Shown here: positions 1 through 8,284 of the stretch, one piece after another
Numbering within the stretch: the stretch's first letter is position 1
Layout: every line of letters begins with the position of its first letter
DNA from: CAYZIC01 sp964478335
Lineage (GTDB): Bacteria; Verrucomicrobiota; Kiritimatiellia; RFP12; DVOR01
Reading direction: 5' to 3'
Assembly: GCA_964478335.1 (NCBI GenBank)
Contig: CAYZIC010000011.1
Coordinates: 1 to 44,855, forward strand
Length of the DNA stretch: 44,855 bases
Program-made: the position numbers and the translations under genes
Notes under the pieces: generated by a model
Database searches by the model: none
What the model saw: the letters and a program-made list of their open reading frames with translations, nothing else
Told to the model about the DNA's origin: nothing

Positions 1-54
1 CCTCCTAGTACTCGAACTCGAACTCTAGACTCGAACTAGGAGGCGCAGCCTCCT
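1..54. repeat. 54-bp hairpin-forming repeat, copy 1
   Basis: This block is identical, base for base, to 1717-1770. It starts CCTCCTAGT (1-9), which pairs with ACTAGGAGG (35-43). The AGGAGG of that second arm (38-43) can instead pair with CCTCCT at 49-54, so two hairpins compete. The two copies lie in direct orientation on either side of the RhuM-family gene. The window begins exactly at the first base, so the repeat may extend upstream. Confidence 0.9.
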
Positions 55-89
55 CTGCTCCTATCACCGAGCAATAAGCGAGCTTGCGA

Positions 90-325
90 GCGCCAACGCT
101 ACCTGCGAGCGCAGCGAGCCTCTGTGCCCCCTGCGACGTACTCTGGCTGTCCCGCGAGCGCAGCGAGCCTCTGTGCCCCCTGCGACGTACTCTGGCAGTC
201 CCGCGAGCGCAGCGAGCCTCTGTGCCCTCTGTGCCTCTGTGATACAATCTCTCGTAGGCATCCTGGCAGTCCTGCGAGCGCAGCGAGCCCTGCCTGATGC
301 GGGCGGCTCCGTCGCCCCTGCGAGC
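90..325. repeat. Mosaic GC-rich repeat block A
   Basis: No gene is seen here. The block carries three to four successive copies of a unit built from GCGAGCGCAGCGAGCC followed by CTCTGTGCCCCCTGCGACGT or by a CTCTGTG-rich tail, then TCTGGCAGTCC. The segment 229-289, holding GATACAATCTCT and TCTGGCAGTCCTGCGAGCG, recurs almost exactly in inverted orientation near 25863-25924. At 301-317 is an imperfect copy of the GC hairpin seen at 1784-1800. Short open frames here are low-complexity translations of the repeat and are not genes. Confidence 0.8.
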
Positions 326-1336
326 TCAAAGTGGATGCGCTGTTTTACGTATAAGCTTTTCTTCTAATTGCATAAGCTCTTTTTCATCTTCTTGATCTGC
401 CTCATGCATCTTCCGCCGTTTGTCAAACACTGCATAAATATCACGGACAGCCCCCTCCATCTCCTTATTGGAAACCTTCCCTGTGTGGGTCAAGAGTGCC
501 TTATCTTGAAATTCAATGACCCGATTGACGGTTTGGCGCCAATAGCCAACCGTTAAGTCGAGTCGTTCCCGAACACGAATCTCAGCAGTCTCTAGAAAAA
601 CCACAACCAGTCTATTCAGTAGATCTATTTCATCTTGGGACAAATAATTCTTGGCAATAACGACATCCCCCTTTCGAACAATTCCCCCACTCCAAGAGGT
701 CAATCCCATATTGGGGAGCAGGGCATCTGCTCGACTCATGACTAGCTCTGCAGCCGTTTTGCCCGTTACAGCATAAAGTAACTTGTTTTGAGTTTCAGCA
801 AAAAACATTTGTGTTGCTTTATCAGATGGTATATAATCGCTTGATAAAGCCAGTAAGTCTCTAATCTTTTGATAAAAACGCTTCTCTGAGGCTCTAATAT
901 CCCTAATTCGAGCAAGAAGCTCATCAAAATAATCTGGGCGACCATCAGGATTTTTGAGACGATCATCATCGATAATGAATCCCTTAACTAGATAACTTGA
1001 AAGATGCCGAGTGGCCCATTGACGGAATTGCGTTCCTCGAATACTTTTAACCCGAAAGCCTATTGCCAGAATCATCTCGAGGGCGTAGTAAGCTATTTGA
1101 TAAGATTTGCCATCTTGGGCAGTTGTCAAAGATTCTTTGACAACTGAGCTTTTGGATAACTCTTTATCCTTAAGTATATTTAGTACATGGTAGCTAATAG
1201 ATTGCTTAGAGGTGGCAAAAAGCTCTGATAGTTGCTGTTGAGTCAGCCAAATGCGACCATCTTGCGCATAGAGCTTAATTTCACTGCGACCATCTACGGT
1301 GTGATAAATGATCACTCGATTGTTTTCACTACACAT
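326..1336 (-). CDS. RhuM-family virulence-associated protein
   Basis: A protein of 336 residues that matches the RhuM family (named after a Salmonella SPI-3 gene) over its full expected length. Features seen are an N-terminal segment with YAQDGRIWLTQQQLSELF and a following SKQSISYHVLNIL stretch that looks like a DNA-binding helix-turn-helix, then the family-typical IRGTQFRQWATRHL and an acidic and basic coiled C-terminus. The biochemical role of the family is not settled; members are scattered on genomic and defence islands, so a regulatory or defence role is only an inference. The start is supported by AAGGAGG five bases upstream and by a consensus-like promoter. The gene stands alone between two identical 54-bp repeats and GC-rich mosaic repeats. 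Its own composition is more AT-rich than its surroundings, which suggests acquisition by transfer. Confidence 0.85.
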   Translation of the reverse strand: MCSENNRVIIYHTVDGRSEIKLYAQDGRIWLTQQQLSELFATSKQSISYHVLNILKDKELSKSSVVKESLTTAQDGKSYQIAYYALEMILAIGFRVKSIRGTQFRQWATRHLSSYLVKGFIIDDDRLKNPDGRPDYFDELLARIRDIRASEKRFYQKIRDLLALSSDYIPSDKATQMFFAETQNKLLYAVTGKTAAELVMSRADALLPNMGLTSWSGGIVRKGDVVIAKNYLSQDEIDLLNRLVVVFLETAEIRVRERLDLTVGYWRQTVNRVIEFQDKALLTHTGKVSNKEMEGAVRDIYAVFDKRRKMHEADQEDEKELMQLEEKLIRKTAHPL

Positions 1337-1362
1337 ACGACCTCCTTATAGTTAACGACATC

Positions 1363-1392
1363 ATGATAGCACATCGTCATCACCCATGTCAA
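1363..1392 (-). promoter_or_regulatory. Promoter of the RhuM-family gene
   Basis: On the minus strand TTGACA (1392-1387) is followed after 18 bases by TATCAT (1368-1363). Transcription would begin about 20 bases before the start codon, with AAGGAGG in between. Confidence 0.65.
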
Positions 1393-1429
1393 GTGTAATC
1401 CCAAGGTCAAATGCAGAGAAGAGGCTACG

Positions 1430-1660
1430 CCGCCTTAAGGCGAGCAAGCTCGCCGCACCAGGCATCAAGCAACAGGCACCACGCACTCGAGCGACCGAGC
1501 GCAGCGAGCCCCTGCGGGAGATACTCTGGCAGTCCTGCGAGCGCAGCGAGCCTCTGTGCCCTCTGTGCCTCTGTGATACAATCTCTGCGACGTACTCTGG
1601 CAGTCCCGTGAGCGCAGCGAGCTCTAAAGCGGCACCCAGCCGCAATCAGGCCTAGCGCAG
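1430..1660. repeat. Mosaic GC-rich repeat block B
   Basis: This is a second cluster of the repeat seen at 90-325. It holds GCGGGAGATACTCTGGCAGTCC, in pieces, then GCGAGCGCAGCGAGCC, the CTCTGTG tail with GATACAATCTCT and another TCTGGCAGTCC unit. At 1633-1650 is GCGGCACCCAGCCGC, a 5-bp stem hairpin that recurs in block D near 26770. No gene is seen between 1393 and 1807 on either strand. Confidence 0.8.
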
Positions 1661-1716
1661 CGTATGCTCGGAAGAGTCCTATAGCTCCTCAATAAGCAGG
1701 GTGTGGGGCGGCAGCC

Positions 1717-1770
1717 CCTCCTAGTACTCGAACTCGAACTCTAGACTCGAACTAGGAGGCGCAGCCTCCT
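1717..1770. repeat. 54-bp hairpin-forming repeat, copy 2
   Basis: Direct, identical copy of 1-54. Recombination between the two copies would excise the RhuM gene together with both mosaic blocks as a circle of about 1.7 kb and leave one repeat behind. Confidence 0.9.
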
Positions 1771-1783
1771 CAATGCTTGGTGC

Positions 1784-1800
1784 GGGCGGCTCCGCCGCCC
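1784..1800. repeat. GC-rich triloop hairpin
   Basis: GGGCGGC, loop TCC, GCCGCCC: a perfect 7-bp stem with a 3-base loop. A near copy with one mismatch lies at 301-317, so the same hairpin occurs on both sides of the RhuM gene. It lacks a T-run, so it is not a typical terminator. Confidence 0.6.
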
Positions 1801-1807
1801 TATAAAT

Positions 1808-1839
1808 AAGCGGCATCTCTCGGATGAAAGATGCCGCTT
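1808..1839 (-). terminator. Terminator downstream of the beta-galactosidase gene
   Basis: AAGCGGCATCT and AGATGCCGCTT form a perfect 11-bp stem around a 10-base loop, 25 bases past the stop codon. On the minus strand it is followed by a weak T-rich stretch (TTATTTATA). Confidence 0.65.
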
Positions 1840-1863
1840 GATTTGGAGATAAGACTGGGTGTC

Positions 1864-4800
1864 TTACTTGATGATGCCAAGCTCTGCCAATGAGGCGAAT
1901 TCTTGGCCGTTTTGCTCGCTGGTGCCGGTGAAGCGGACGAAGCGGCAGGAGACGGGATTCTTGAAGAAGACCTTGTTTGTTATGGCGCTCATGGGGAAGT
2001 TACCCGCTGCGACCTTTTTCCAGGTCTTGCGATCGGTGGAGACTTCCACGGTGTAGCCCTTGATCATGCCGTTGGTGCCGTTTTGGCGGGGCATTGCGGT
2101 GATACCCTTGATGGTGCGCACCTTGGCGATGTCCATGGTGATGCTGTGGGGGTATTTGCCCAAGGTGACGCCATACTGGCTGTGCCAGATGGTTTCAGGG
2201 TCGCCGTCGCAGGCCTTTTGTCCATCGTTGCCGGGCTCTTGTGAGGTGCAGTCGACGATGGTAAAGGTTTCTGGAGGAGGCGGCATGGATGCATCCAACT
2301 GAGCGGGGGTCGTGAAGACGCGAGCCAAGCGGTCAGGGGTCTGAGCGGTGACAGGGCGAATAGCAAAGCCGAGGTAATAGGGCTTGTCATTGCGAGGAAT
2401 GTCATGGCTCAAGGGGCCTGGGCCGCAAGATGCGCCACCCAAACCACGGTTGGTAGCCAAGAGCGTCAAGACGGTATTCTCGGATTTGGGCCATTCGCCA
2501 GGGTGCTTGGTGGTGAGCAAGTCGGTCACGGTGTAGGGCAATGCGGAGAAGGCAAAGGGCTTCTCTGTCGCGGTGAAGACGAGGCCGAAGCCAGTCTTGT
2601 CGGTCAAGGCGACCCATGAGGTTTCTTCGCGGTTACCCATGTCATTGGGGCGGGCATAGTTGACAACCATGTTGGCGACGGTGTCAGCATAGCGGGCAAT
2701 GAACGCACCGGTCTTGCGGTCGGGGTAGTTCTCAAAGGGACCACGGCCGAGGTATTGGACTTGGTCGAGGCACTTGTCCAGCTTGATGGAGTACCCGAGG
2801 CGGGGCAATTCGATGCGACGACCAAATGGCACGATGACCGATTGGCAAACCAATGAGCCGTCAGGGTAAACGGTCCACTTGGCGTTGACCTTGAATTGTG
2901 CGGTGCGATCGGTGATAGCGCGGTCAACCTTGGTGATGGTCGTGGGCATGCCACCGGCACCAAAGTGGTTGAGGCTCTCAATTGCGGTGCCCTTGACGGC
3001 TGCAGAGGTCTCAAAGGTGTAAGCGCCAGTCACTTGAGATTTGCCAGCCTTGACAGGCTTGACAAATTGAGCCGTGCCGACGAGGTTACGCAAGCCGTTG
3101 GCGAACCATTGGTTGGCGGTGCCGACTTCGTTGCTCGATGGGCAGCGGAGGGCATCAAGGACGATGGGTTGGTCAATGAGGGTCTTGCCCTTAAAGACGT
3201 ACTTAACGACGGTGGCTTGACGCTTGTCAAAAACGATGACAAAATCATTACCCTTAAAGGTGATGGAGTCGTTCTTTTCATCCTTAATCACTGCGCCCGT
3301 GGAGGCAAGCATGGCACCCTGAGACTTGGGGTTGGTCAAGGTGATTTGGTCGTCAGCAACGACGTGACCAGCCTTGATGAGGCCCTCGGTATTGCGCTGA
3401 ATGAAGCGAACGACGAGGCTGTAGATTGCACCTGGCTTATAGGTGATGGCCTTCAAAGCCGGCACTTGGACAGTCTTGGTCTGCTGAGGAGCAATGGTCG
3501 GCAAGGTGATCTTGCCGTGCTTGATGGTAACGCCATCTTGGAGGATGTCGTAGGTGCAGTCGTAGGCTTCAAGGCCACGGAAGTAGTTCTTGTTGCGAAT
3601 GAGGATTGCGCCATCGTTGGCCAAAGTGGCCTTGATGTTTTGGTAGACGTGCTTGACCTCGAAGTAGCCAGGCTCAGGCGTGCGGTCTGCAAGGATGGTG
3701 CCGTTGCAGACGAATTGACCATCATTGGGCTGATCACCAAAGTCACCACCATAGGCAAGGATCTTTTGGCCCTTTTCATTTTTCATCAAGAGGCCTTGGT
3801 CGACCCAATCCCAGATTGCGCCACCCATGACGACGTCGGAGCTCTCGATGGCATCTTGATAATCTGCGAAGTTACCCATGGCATTCATCATGTTGTGGGC
3901 ATATTCGGAGATGTAGAAGGGCTGACGTGCATTTTTGTCGGCGGCTTTCCACTGGACCCAACCGACACCAGGATATTGGTTGGAGCCGAGGTCTACGATG
4001 GCGTTGTTGCGTTCGTAATGGGTTGCACGGCTGCGGTCACGGGCCTTGATGGTGCGCTCTGCGATGAGGAAGTTACGGCCAGGGCCGGCTTCGTTACCGA
4101 GGGACCACATGATGACGGAGGGGTGATTCTTATCACGCTCGACCATGCTCATGATACGGTCGACGTGAGCGTCGAGCCATTCAACGGGGTGGGAGCTGGA
4201 TTCTTTACCATAGTAAAGGCCATGGGACTCGATGTTGGCCTCGTCTTGGACGTAGATACCATACTTGTCACAGAGGTAGTAGAAGTAGTTGTCTGCAGGA
4301 TAGTGTGAGCAACGGACGTGATTGATGTTGCCCTCTTTCATCATGCGGATTTCGTGTTCTTGTTGCTCGCGGGTTAAAGCGTGGCCAGTGGTGGGGAATG
4401 TTTCGTGGCGGTTGACGCCCTTGACCTTGATCTTTTGGCCGTTGACCATGAAGCGTGCATTCTTGATTTCGACTTGGCGGAAGCCGAGAGAGGTGGAGAC
4501 GTATTCGACAGTCTTACCCGCAGCGGTTTGCACTTCGAGGACGAGGGTATAGAGGTTGGGGGTTTCTGCAGACCAGAGGGCTGGCTGCGTGTAGGTCATC
4601 TTGAGGCCAGTCTTGAAGGCTTCGATGCCGTAGACACGGAGGGTCTTTTCGCTGACGCCATCAAAGGGAGCATCACGGGGTGGAATCGGTGCGACAAAGT
4701 TGCCCTTAGCATCATAAAGCTTGGCCAAGATCTTCATGTCTGCAACCTTGGTGCCGTAATCAAGCTTATTGGCGACCTCTGCGTCAATGGTGATGGTCCA

Positions 4801-5679
4801 GTTGCCCTTATAGTTACCATATTGAGCAGGCTCAGTGATGGCAAAGAAGTCACGGACGTGCACCTTGGGCAATGCGTAGACCGAGACACCACGGAAAATA
4901 CCGCTCAAGCGGAACATATCCTGAGCTTCGAGGTAGGAGCCATCGCAGCTGCGGTAGACTTCGACAGCGACCGTATTTTTACCCGGCTTGGCATACTTGG
5001 TGATATCAAAGGCTGCCGTTGTGCGGGAATCCTTAGAGAAGCCGATGTACTTGCCATTGACCCAAAGATAGAAGAATGAGTCGACGCCTTCAAACTCGAC
5101 ATAGAGCTGTCTACCATCCCAATTTGCAGGGATCTCAAAGTCGCGGCGATAGGAGCCAACGGCGTTGGGTTGCTTTTTAACGAGGTAATTCTCGGGCACG
5201 CCAGGATTATTCATCACCTTAGGCCACGTACGGCTGATCAAACCAGGATTGCGTGAGGTAAACATAAAGGGCTGGTTGCAGTAAAGGGCAGTACCAAATG
5301 CGCCCTTTTTTGACGCGCCCATTGCTTGCCAGCTGCAGGGAACGACAATTTGATCCCAGCTCGAGACATTAAAATCTGGTTTGTAAAAGTTAACAGGGCG
5401 CTTTGCAGGCTCAGGCGACCAACGGAAACGCCAATCTGTCTTAGAATTCAGCGACTTGAACCATTTGCTATTTTCAGGCAAAATCTTTAAGGCGCCTTTG
5501 AGTGTATCAAAAGACATCGACCAGGCCCGGGCGGGCTCTTTATTCAGAGAGAGATTTTGCTCTTGCTCCCATTCACAACCCAATGGGTTGGGGCGTTCTC
5601 CCATATAACGGCCTGCTTCGGCAACAGTCGCAAGACTTGCTGCGGTTGCGATGGCCAAAGACACATACAACGGATTCAT
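1864..5679 (-). CDS. lacZ: Secreted GH2 beta-galactosidase with discoidin-like C-terminus
   Basis: A long-form LacZ-type glycoside hydrolase family 2 protein, 1271 residues, that would remove terminal beta-galactose from glycans. Residues 1-22 form a signal peptide, so it acts outside the cytoplasm, unlike E. coli LacZ. Sugar-binding and Ig-like domains span about 80-420 and the TIM barrel about 420-690. The acid/base is Glu530 in SLGNEAGPG and the nucleophile is Glu592 in ISEYAHNM. A small beta-galactosidase C-domain follows at about 790-1100. Residues about 1130-1271 resemble an F5/8 type C (CBM32-like) domain, ending in RFVRFTGTSEQNG and SLAELGI, which suggests binding to host or polysaccharide sugars. 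AAGGAG lies nine bases before ATG. It is a single gene, divergent from fusA. Family assignment is firm; the true substrate cannot be read from sequence. Confidence 0.93.
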   Translation of the reverse strand: MNPLYVSLAIATAASLATVAEAGRYMGERPNPLGCEWEQEQNLSLNKEPARAWSMSFDTLKGALKILPENSKWFKSLNSKTDWRFRWSPEPAKRPVNFYKPDFNVSSWDQIVVPCSWQAMGASKKGAFGTALYCNQPFMFTSRNPGLISRTWPKVMNNPGVPENYLVKKQPNAVGSYRRDFEIPANWDGRQLYVEFEGVDSFFYLWVNGKYIGFSKDSRTTAAFDITKYAKPGKNTVAVEVYRSCDGSYLEAQDMFRLSGIFRGVSVYALPKVHVRDFFAITEPAQYGNYKGNWTITIDAEVANKLDYGTKVADMKILAKLYDAKGNFVAPIPPRDAPFDGVSEKTLRVYGIEAFKTGLKMTYTQPALWSAETPNLYTLVLEVQTAAGKTVEYVSTSLGFRQVEIKNARFMVNGQKIKVKGVNRHETFPTTGHALTREQQEHEIRMMKEGNINHVRCSHYPADNYFYYLCDKYGIYVQDEANIESHGLYYGKESSSHPVEWLDAHVDRIMSMVERDKNHPSVIMWSLGNEAGPGRNFLIAERTIKARDRSRATHYERNNAIVDLGSNQYPGVGWVQWKAADKNARQPFYISEYAHNMMNAMGNFADYQDAIESSDVVMGGAIWDWVDQGLLMKNEKGQKILAYGGDFGDQPNDGQFVCNGTILADRTPEPGYFEVKHVYQNIKATLANDGAILIRNKNYFRGLEAYDCTYDILQDGVTIKHGKITLPTIAPQQTKTVQVPALKAITYKPGAIYSLVVRFIQRNTEGLIKAGHVVADDQITLTNPKSQGAMLASTGAVIKDEKNDSITFKGNDFVIVFDKRQATVVKYVFKGKTLIDQPIVLDALRCPSSNEVGTANQWFANGLRNLVGTAQFVKPVKAGKSQVTGAYTFETSAAVKGTAIESLNHFGAGGMPTTITKVDRAITDRTAQFKVNAKWTVYPDGSLVCQSVIVPFGRRIELPRLGYSIKLDKCLDQVQYLGRGPFENYPDRKTGAFIARYADTVANMVVNYARPNDMGNREETSWVALTDKTGFGLVFTATEKPFAFSALPYTVTDLLTTKHPGEWPKSENTVLTLLATNRGLGGASCGPGPLSHDIPRNDKPYYLGFAIRPVTAQTPDRLARVFTTPAQLDASMPPPPETFTIVDCTSQEPGNDGQKACDGDPETIWHSQYGVTLGKYPHSITMDIAKVRTIKGITAMPRQNGTNGMIKGYTVEVSTDRKTWKKVAAGNFPMSAITNKVFFKNPVSCRFVRFTGTSEQNGQEFASLAELGIIK

Positions 5680-5718
5680 ATAGTATACTCCTTATTCATC
5701 TAATTAAACGATGTGACA

Positions 5719-5747
5719 AAGATACCATATATAGAGACCAAAGTGAA
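5719..5747 (-). promoter_or_regulatory. Candidate promoter of the beta-galactosidase gene
   Basis: On the minus strand TTCACT (5747-5742) and TATCTT (5724-5719) are 17 bases apart, each matching the sigma70 consensus at four of six positions. This would give a 5' leader of about 32 bases containing the AAGGAG. No clear operator is seen. Confidence 0.35.
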
Positions 5748-5960
5748 GCACAAACTTAGCGCAATTGCTGGAAAAATAGACAAAGTCCCCTCTTTTGAGT
5801 ACCTTTTAACAGGCAAGCCTACAAAATGAGCAGTAGATCGACGCGACAAGTGACGATATTTTGATTCACGCACGCCCCCTTTACTCCCTACAAAATCTCG
5901 ATTCTAGGGTAAAATAGCACTCAATGAAGCACAAATCTAAAACTTTTTTGATTTTTCTAC

Positions 5961-5989
5961 TTGTAATTTCTTAGGGGATGTGATATCTT
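5961..5989 (+). promoter_or_regulatory. Candidate promoter of fusA
   Basis: TTGTAA (5961-5966) and TATCTT (5984-5989) are separated by 17 bases. The predicted transcript starts about 31 bases before the ATG and carries AAGGAG. The rest of the 5748-5960 divergent spacer is AT-rich and shows no gene. Confidence 0.5.
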
Positions 5990-6026
5990 GCACCCACTTT
6001 TATCAATTTACAAGGAGCAAAAAGTA

Positions 6027-8126
6027 ATGGCAAGAACCACCCCTATTGGCAAAGTGCGTAACATCGGTATTATGGCGCACATCGACGCAGGTAAGACGAC
6101 TACCTCAGAACGTATTCTTTTCTATTCCGGCAAGAGCCACAAGATTGGTGAAGTGCACGATGGTGCCGCAACCATGGACTGGATGGCCCAAGAACAAGAA
6201 CGTGGTATCACGATTACCTCTGCTGCAACCGCTGTCACCTGGAAAGATCACCAGATCTCTTTGATCGATACCCCCGGCCACGTTGACTTCACCGCTGAAG
6301 TGGAACGTTCTCTCCGCGTGCTTGACGGCGCAGTTGCGCTTTTCTGCTCCGTTGGTGGTGTGCAACCTCAATCCGAGCAAGTCTGGCGTCAATCCGAAAA
6401 GTACAAAGTACCCAAGCTCGCCATGGTCAACAAGATGGACCGTACTGGCGCAAACTTCTTTGACGTCGTTGGTCAAATCCGCGACCAACTCGGCGCTCGC
6501 CCTGTCATGATGGTTTACCCCATCGGCGCTGGCGAAACCTTTGAAGGCGTCGTTGACCTACTCGAAAACCGCGCTGTCACCTACGATCCAAACTCCAACG
6601 GTATGATCCAAATCTACGGTGATATCCCTGCTGACATCGCTGACGAAGTCGCTCAAGCTCGCCACGACATGATCGAAGCTGCTGCTGAGCAAGACGAAGA
6701 TTTGATGAACAAGTACTTCGAAGGCGAAGAGCTCACCAAGGAAGAAATCGTCGCTGGTATCCGTAAGGGCTGTATCTCACGTACCATCGTGCCGACCTTC
6801 TGCGGTACTGCATTTAAGAACAAGGGTATCCAAATCCTCTTGGACGGCATCTTGGCTTACCTCCCCTCACCATTGGACATCGACGCCGTCATCGACACCA
6901 ACGACGAATCAATCGTGCGTGGCGCTAAGGATGATGATCCTTTCTGCGGTTTGGCATTTAAGATCATGGCTGACAAGCACATGGGTAAAGTGCTCTACAT
7001 CCGCCTCTACTCCGGAACGCTCAGCGTCGGCGACGAAATTCTCGACAGCTCAGTCAACAAGAAGGCTCGTATCGGTCGACTCTTCCGCATGCACTCAAAT
7101 CGTCAAGAAGCTCTTGAACAAGCCTACGCAGGTGACATTGTTGCCGTCGCTGGTTTGCCTTTGACCCGCACCGGTGACACCCTTTGCGATCCAGAGAACC
7201 CGATCCTCTTGGACTCCATCGACTTCCCAGATCCCGTGATCTCGATCTCCGTGAAGCCTACCTCACGCAACGACAACGAAAAGCTCGGTAACGCTCTCCA
7301 CGCTTTGGCGATGGAAGACCCGACCTTCACCGTTAAGTTTGACCAAGAAACCTCCGAAACCATCATCTCGGGTATGGGCGAACTTCACCTTGAAATCATC
7401 GTTGACCGTCTCCGCCGTGAATTCAAGGTCGACTGCGAATCTGGCCGCCCTGAAGTGGCTTACCGCGAAACCATCACCATTGCTGGCTCTGGCGAATACA
7501 AGCACTCCAAGCAATCTGGTGGTCGTGGTCAATATGGTCACGTTGTCATGAGCCTCGAGCCTCTCGAAGCTGGCAAGGGCTTTGAATTCGTCAACGAAGT
7601 CAAGGGTGGTAACATCCCTGGCGAATACATCCCTGCTGTCGAAAAGGGCCTTCGCAAGTCTCTCGAATCCGGTCCTTTGGCTGGTTACCCTGTGCTTGAC
7701 ATCAAGGCTGTCCTTACGGACGGGTCTTACCACGATGTTGACTCCTCGGAATTCGCATTCAGCACCGCTGCTATGCAATGCTTCCGATTGATCTTCCACA
7801 AGAGCCAACCTCAATTGCTCGAACCTGTCATGAAGGTCGAAGTTGTCGTTCCTGAAGATTACATGGGCGCTGCAACTGGCTCTTTGGGTCAACGCCGTGG
7901 CCGTATCGAAGGTATGGATGACCGCGCTGGATCTAAGATCGTGCACGGGTTCGTGCCTTTGAGCGAAATGTTCGGTTACTCCAACACGATCCGTACCTTG
8001 ACCCAAGGTCGTGGCGCATTCACCATGGTCTTTGACCACTACGAGGCTGTGCCGACCAACATCCGTGAAGAAGTCATCGAAAAGCGTCGTAAGGAAGGCA
8101 AAATTCTCGGCGTCTCCGCTGAATAA
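6027..8126 (+). CDS. fusA: Elongation factor G
   Basis: The translocation GTPase of protein synthesis, 699 residues, the usual length. GTPase motifs are AHIDAGKTT (17-25), DTPGH (81-85) and NKMD. Domain II, the SGMGELHLEI segment of domain III, the ribosomal S5-like domain IV and the C-terminal domain V with MGAATGSLGQRRGRIEGM all follow. The open frame extends 13 codons upstream to 5988, but AAGGAG (6012-6017) sits nine bases before the ATG at 6027, and the protein then begins MARTTPIGKVRN as in other EF-G. It stands alone between its own promoter and a strong terminator, not in an rpsL-rpsG-tuf operon. Pyrimidine-ending codons dominate, as expected for a highly expressed gene. Confidence 0.98.
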   Translation: MARTTPIGKVRNIGIMAHIDAGKTTTSERILFYSGKSHKIGEVHDGAATMDWMAQEQERGITITSAATAVTWKDHQISLIDTPGHVDFTAEVERSLRVLDGAVALFCSVGGVQPQSEQVWRQSEKYKVPKLAMVNKMDRTGANFFDVVGQIRDQLGARPVMMVYPIGAGETFEGVVDLLENRAVTYDPNSNGMIQIYGDIPADIADEVAQARHDMIEAAAEQDEDLMNKYFEGEELTKEEIVAGIRKGCISRTIVPTFCGTAFKNKGIQILLDGILAYLPSPLDIDAVIDTNDESIVRGAKDDDPFCGLAFKIMADKHMGKVLYIRLYSGTLSVGDEILDSSVNKKARIGRLFRMHSNRQEALEQAYAGDIVAVAGLPLTRTGDTLCDPENPILLDSIDFPDPVISISVKPTSRNDNEKLGNALHALAMEDPTFTVKFDQETSETIISGMGELHLEIIVDRLRREFKVDCESGRPEVAYRETITIAGSGEYKHSKQSGGRGQYGHVVMSLEPLEAGKGFEFVNEVKGGNIPGEYIPAVEKGLRKSLESGPLAGYPVLDIKAVLTDGSYHDVDSSEFAFSTAAMQCFRLIFHKSQPQLLEPVMKVEVVVPEDYMGAATGSLGQRRGRIEGMDDRAGSKIVHGFVPLSEMFGYSNTIRTLTQGRGAFTMVFDHYEAVPTNIREEVIEKRRKEGKILGVSAE

Positions 8127-8147
8127 TCCATCTCACGATGTGACTCT

Positions 8148-8183
8148 AAAAAACGCTTTGGTGCAAACCAAAGCGTTTTTTTA
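8148..8183 (+). terminator. Rho-independent terminator of fusA
   Basis: AAAACGCTTTGGT and ACCAAAGCGTTTT form a long stem with a short loop, followed by a run of T. It begins about 20 bases after the fusA stop. Confidence 0.9.
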
Positions 8184-8248
8184 TTGCCTTAATAGATGAA
8201 AAACAGACCCGATGCTTAACTTGGTTAAACATTATTTAAAAAATCTCC

Positions 8249-8276
8249 TTGACTAATCTTCTAAAAAGAATATACT
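8249..8276 (+). promoter_or_regulatory. Promoter of the permease-cls operon
   Basis: TTGACT (8249-8254), 16 bases, TATACT (8271-8276). The predicted start of transcription is at or just before 8283, so the ATG at 8285 would be at the 5' end of the mRNA. No Shine-Dalgarno sequence is present. Confidence 0.65.
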
Positions 8277-8284
8277 TTACGCCC

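Noticed and set aside
64..329. Several short Arg/Gly-rich open frames (QRHRGHRGSLRS type)
   Set aside because: They are translations of the GC-rich mosaic repeat in different frames.
1..1770. Composite transposon or insertion sequence around RhuM
   Set aside because: No transposase and no terminal inverted repeats of IS type; the repeats are direct and noncoding.
2896..4308. A 470-codon open frame antisense to the beta-galactosidase gene
   Set aside because: Shadow of the real gene; its Val/Asp/Gly-rich translation has no domain and no start signal.
8249..8284. TTG start for the metal permease
   Set aside because: The codon is part of the -35 box of a strong promoter; the transcript would not contain it.
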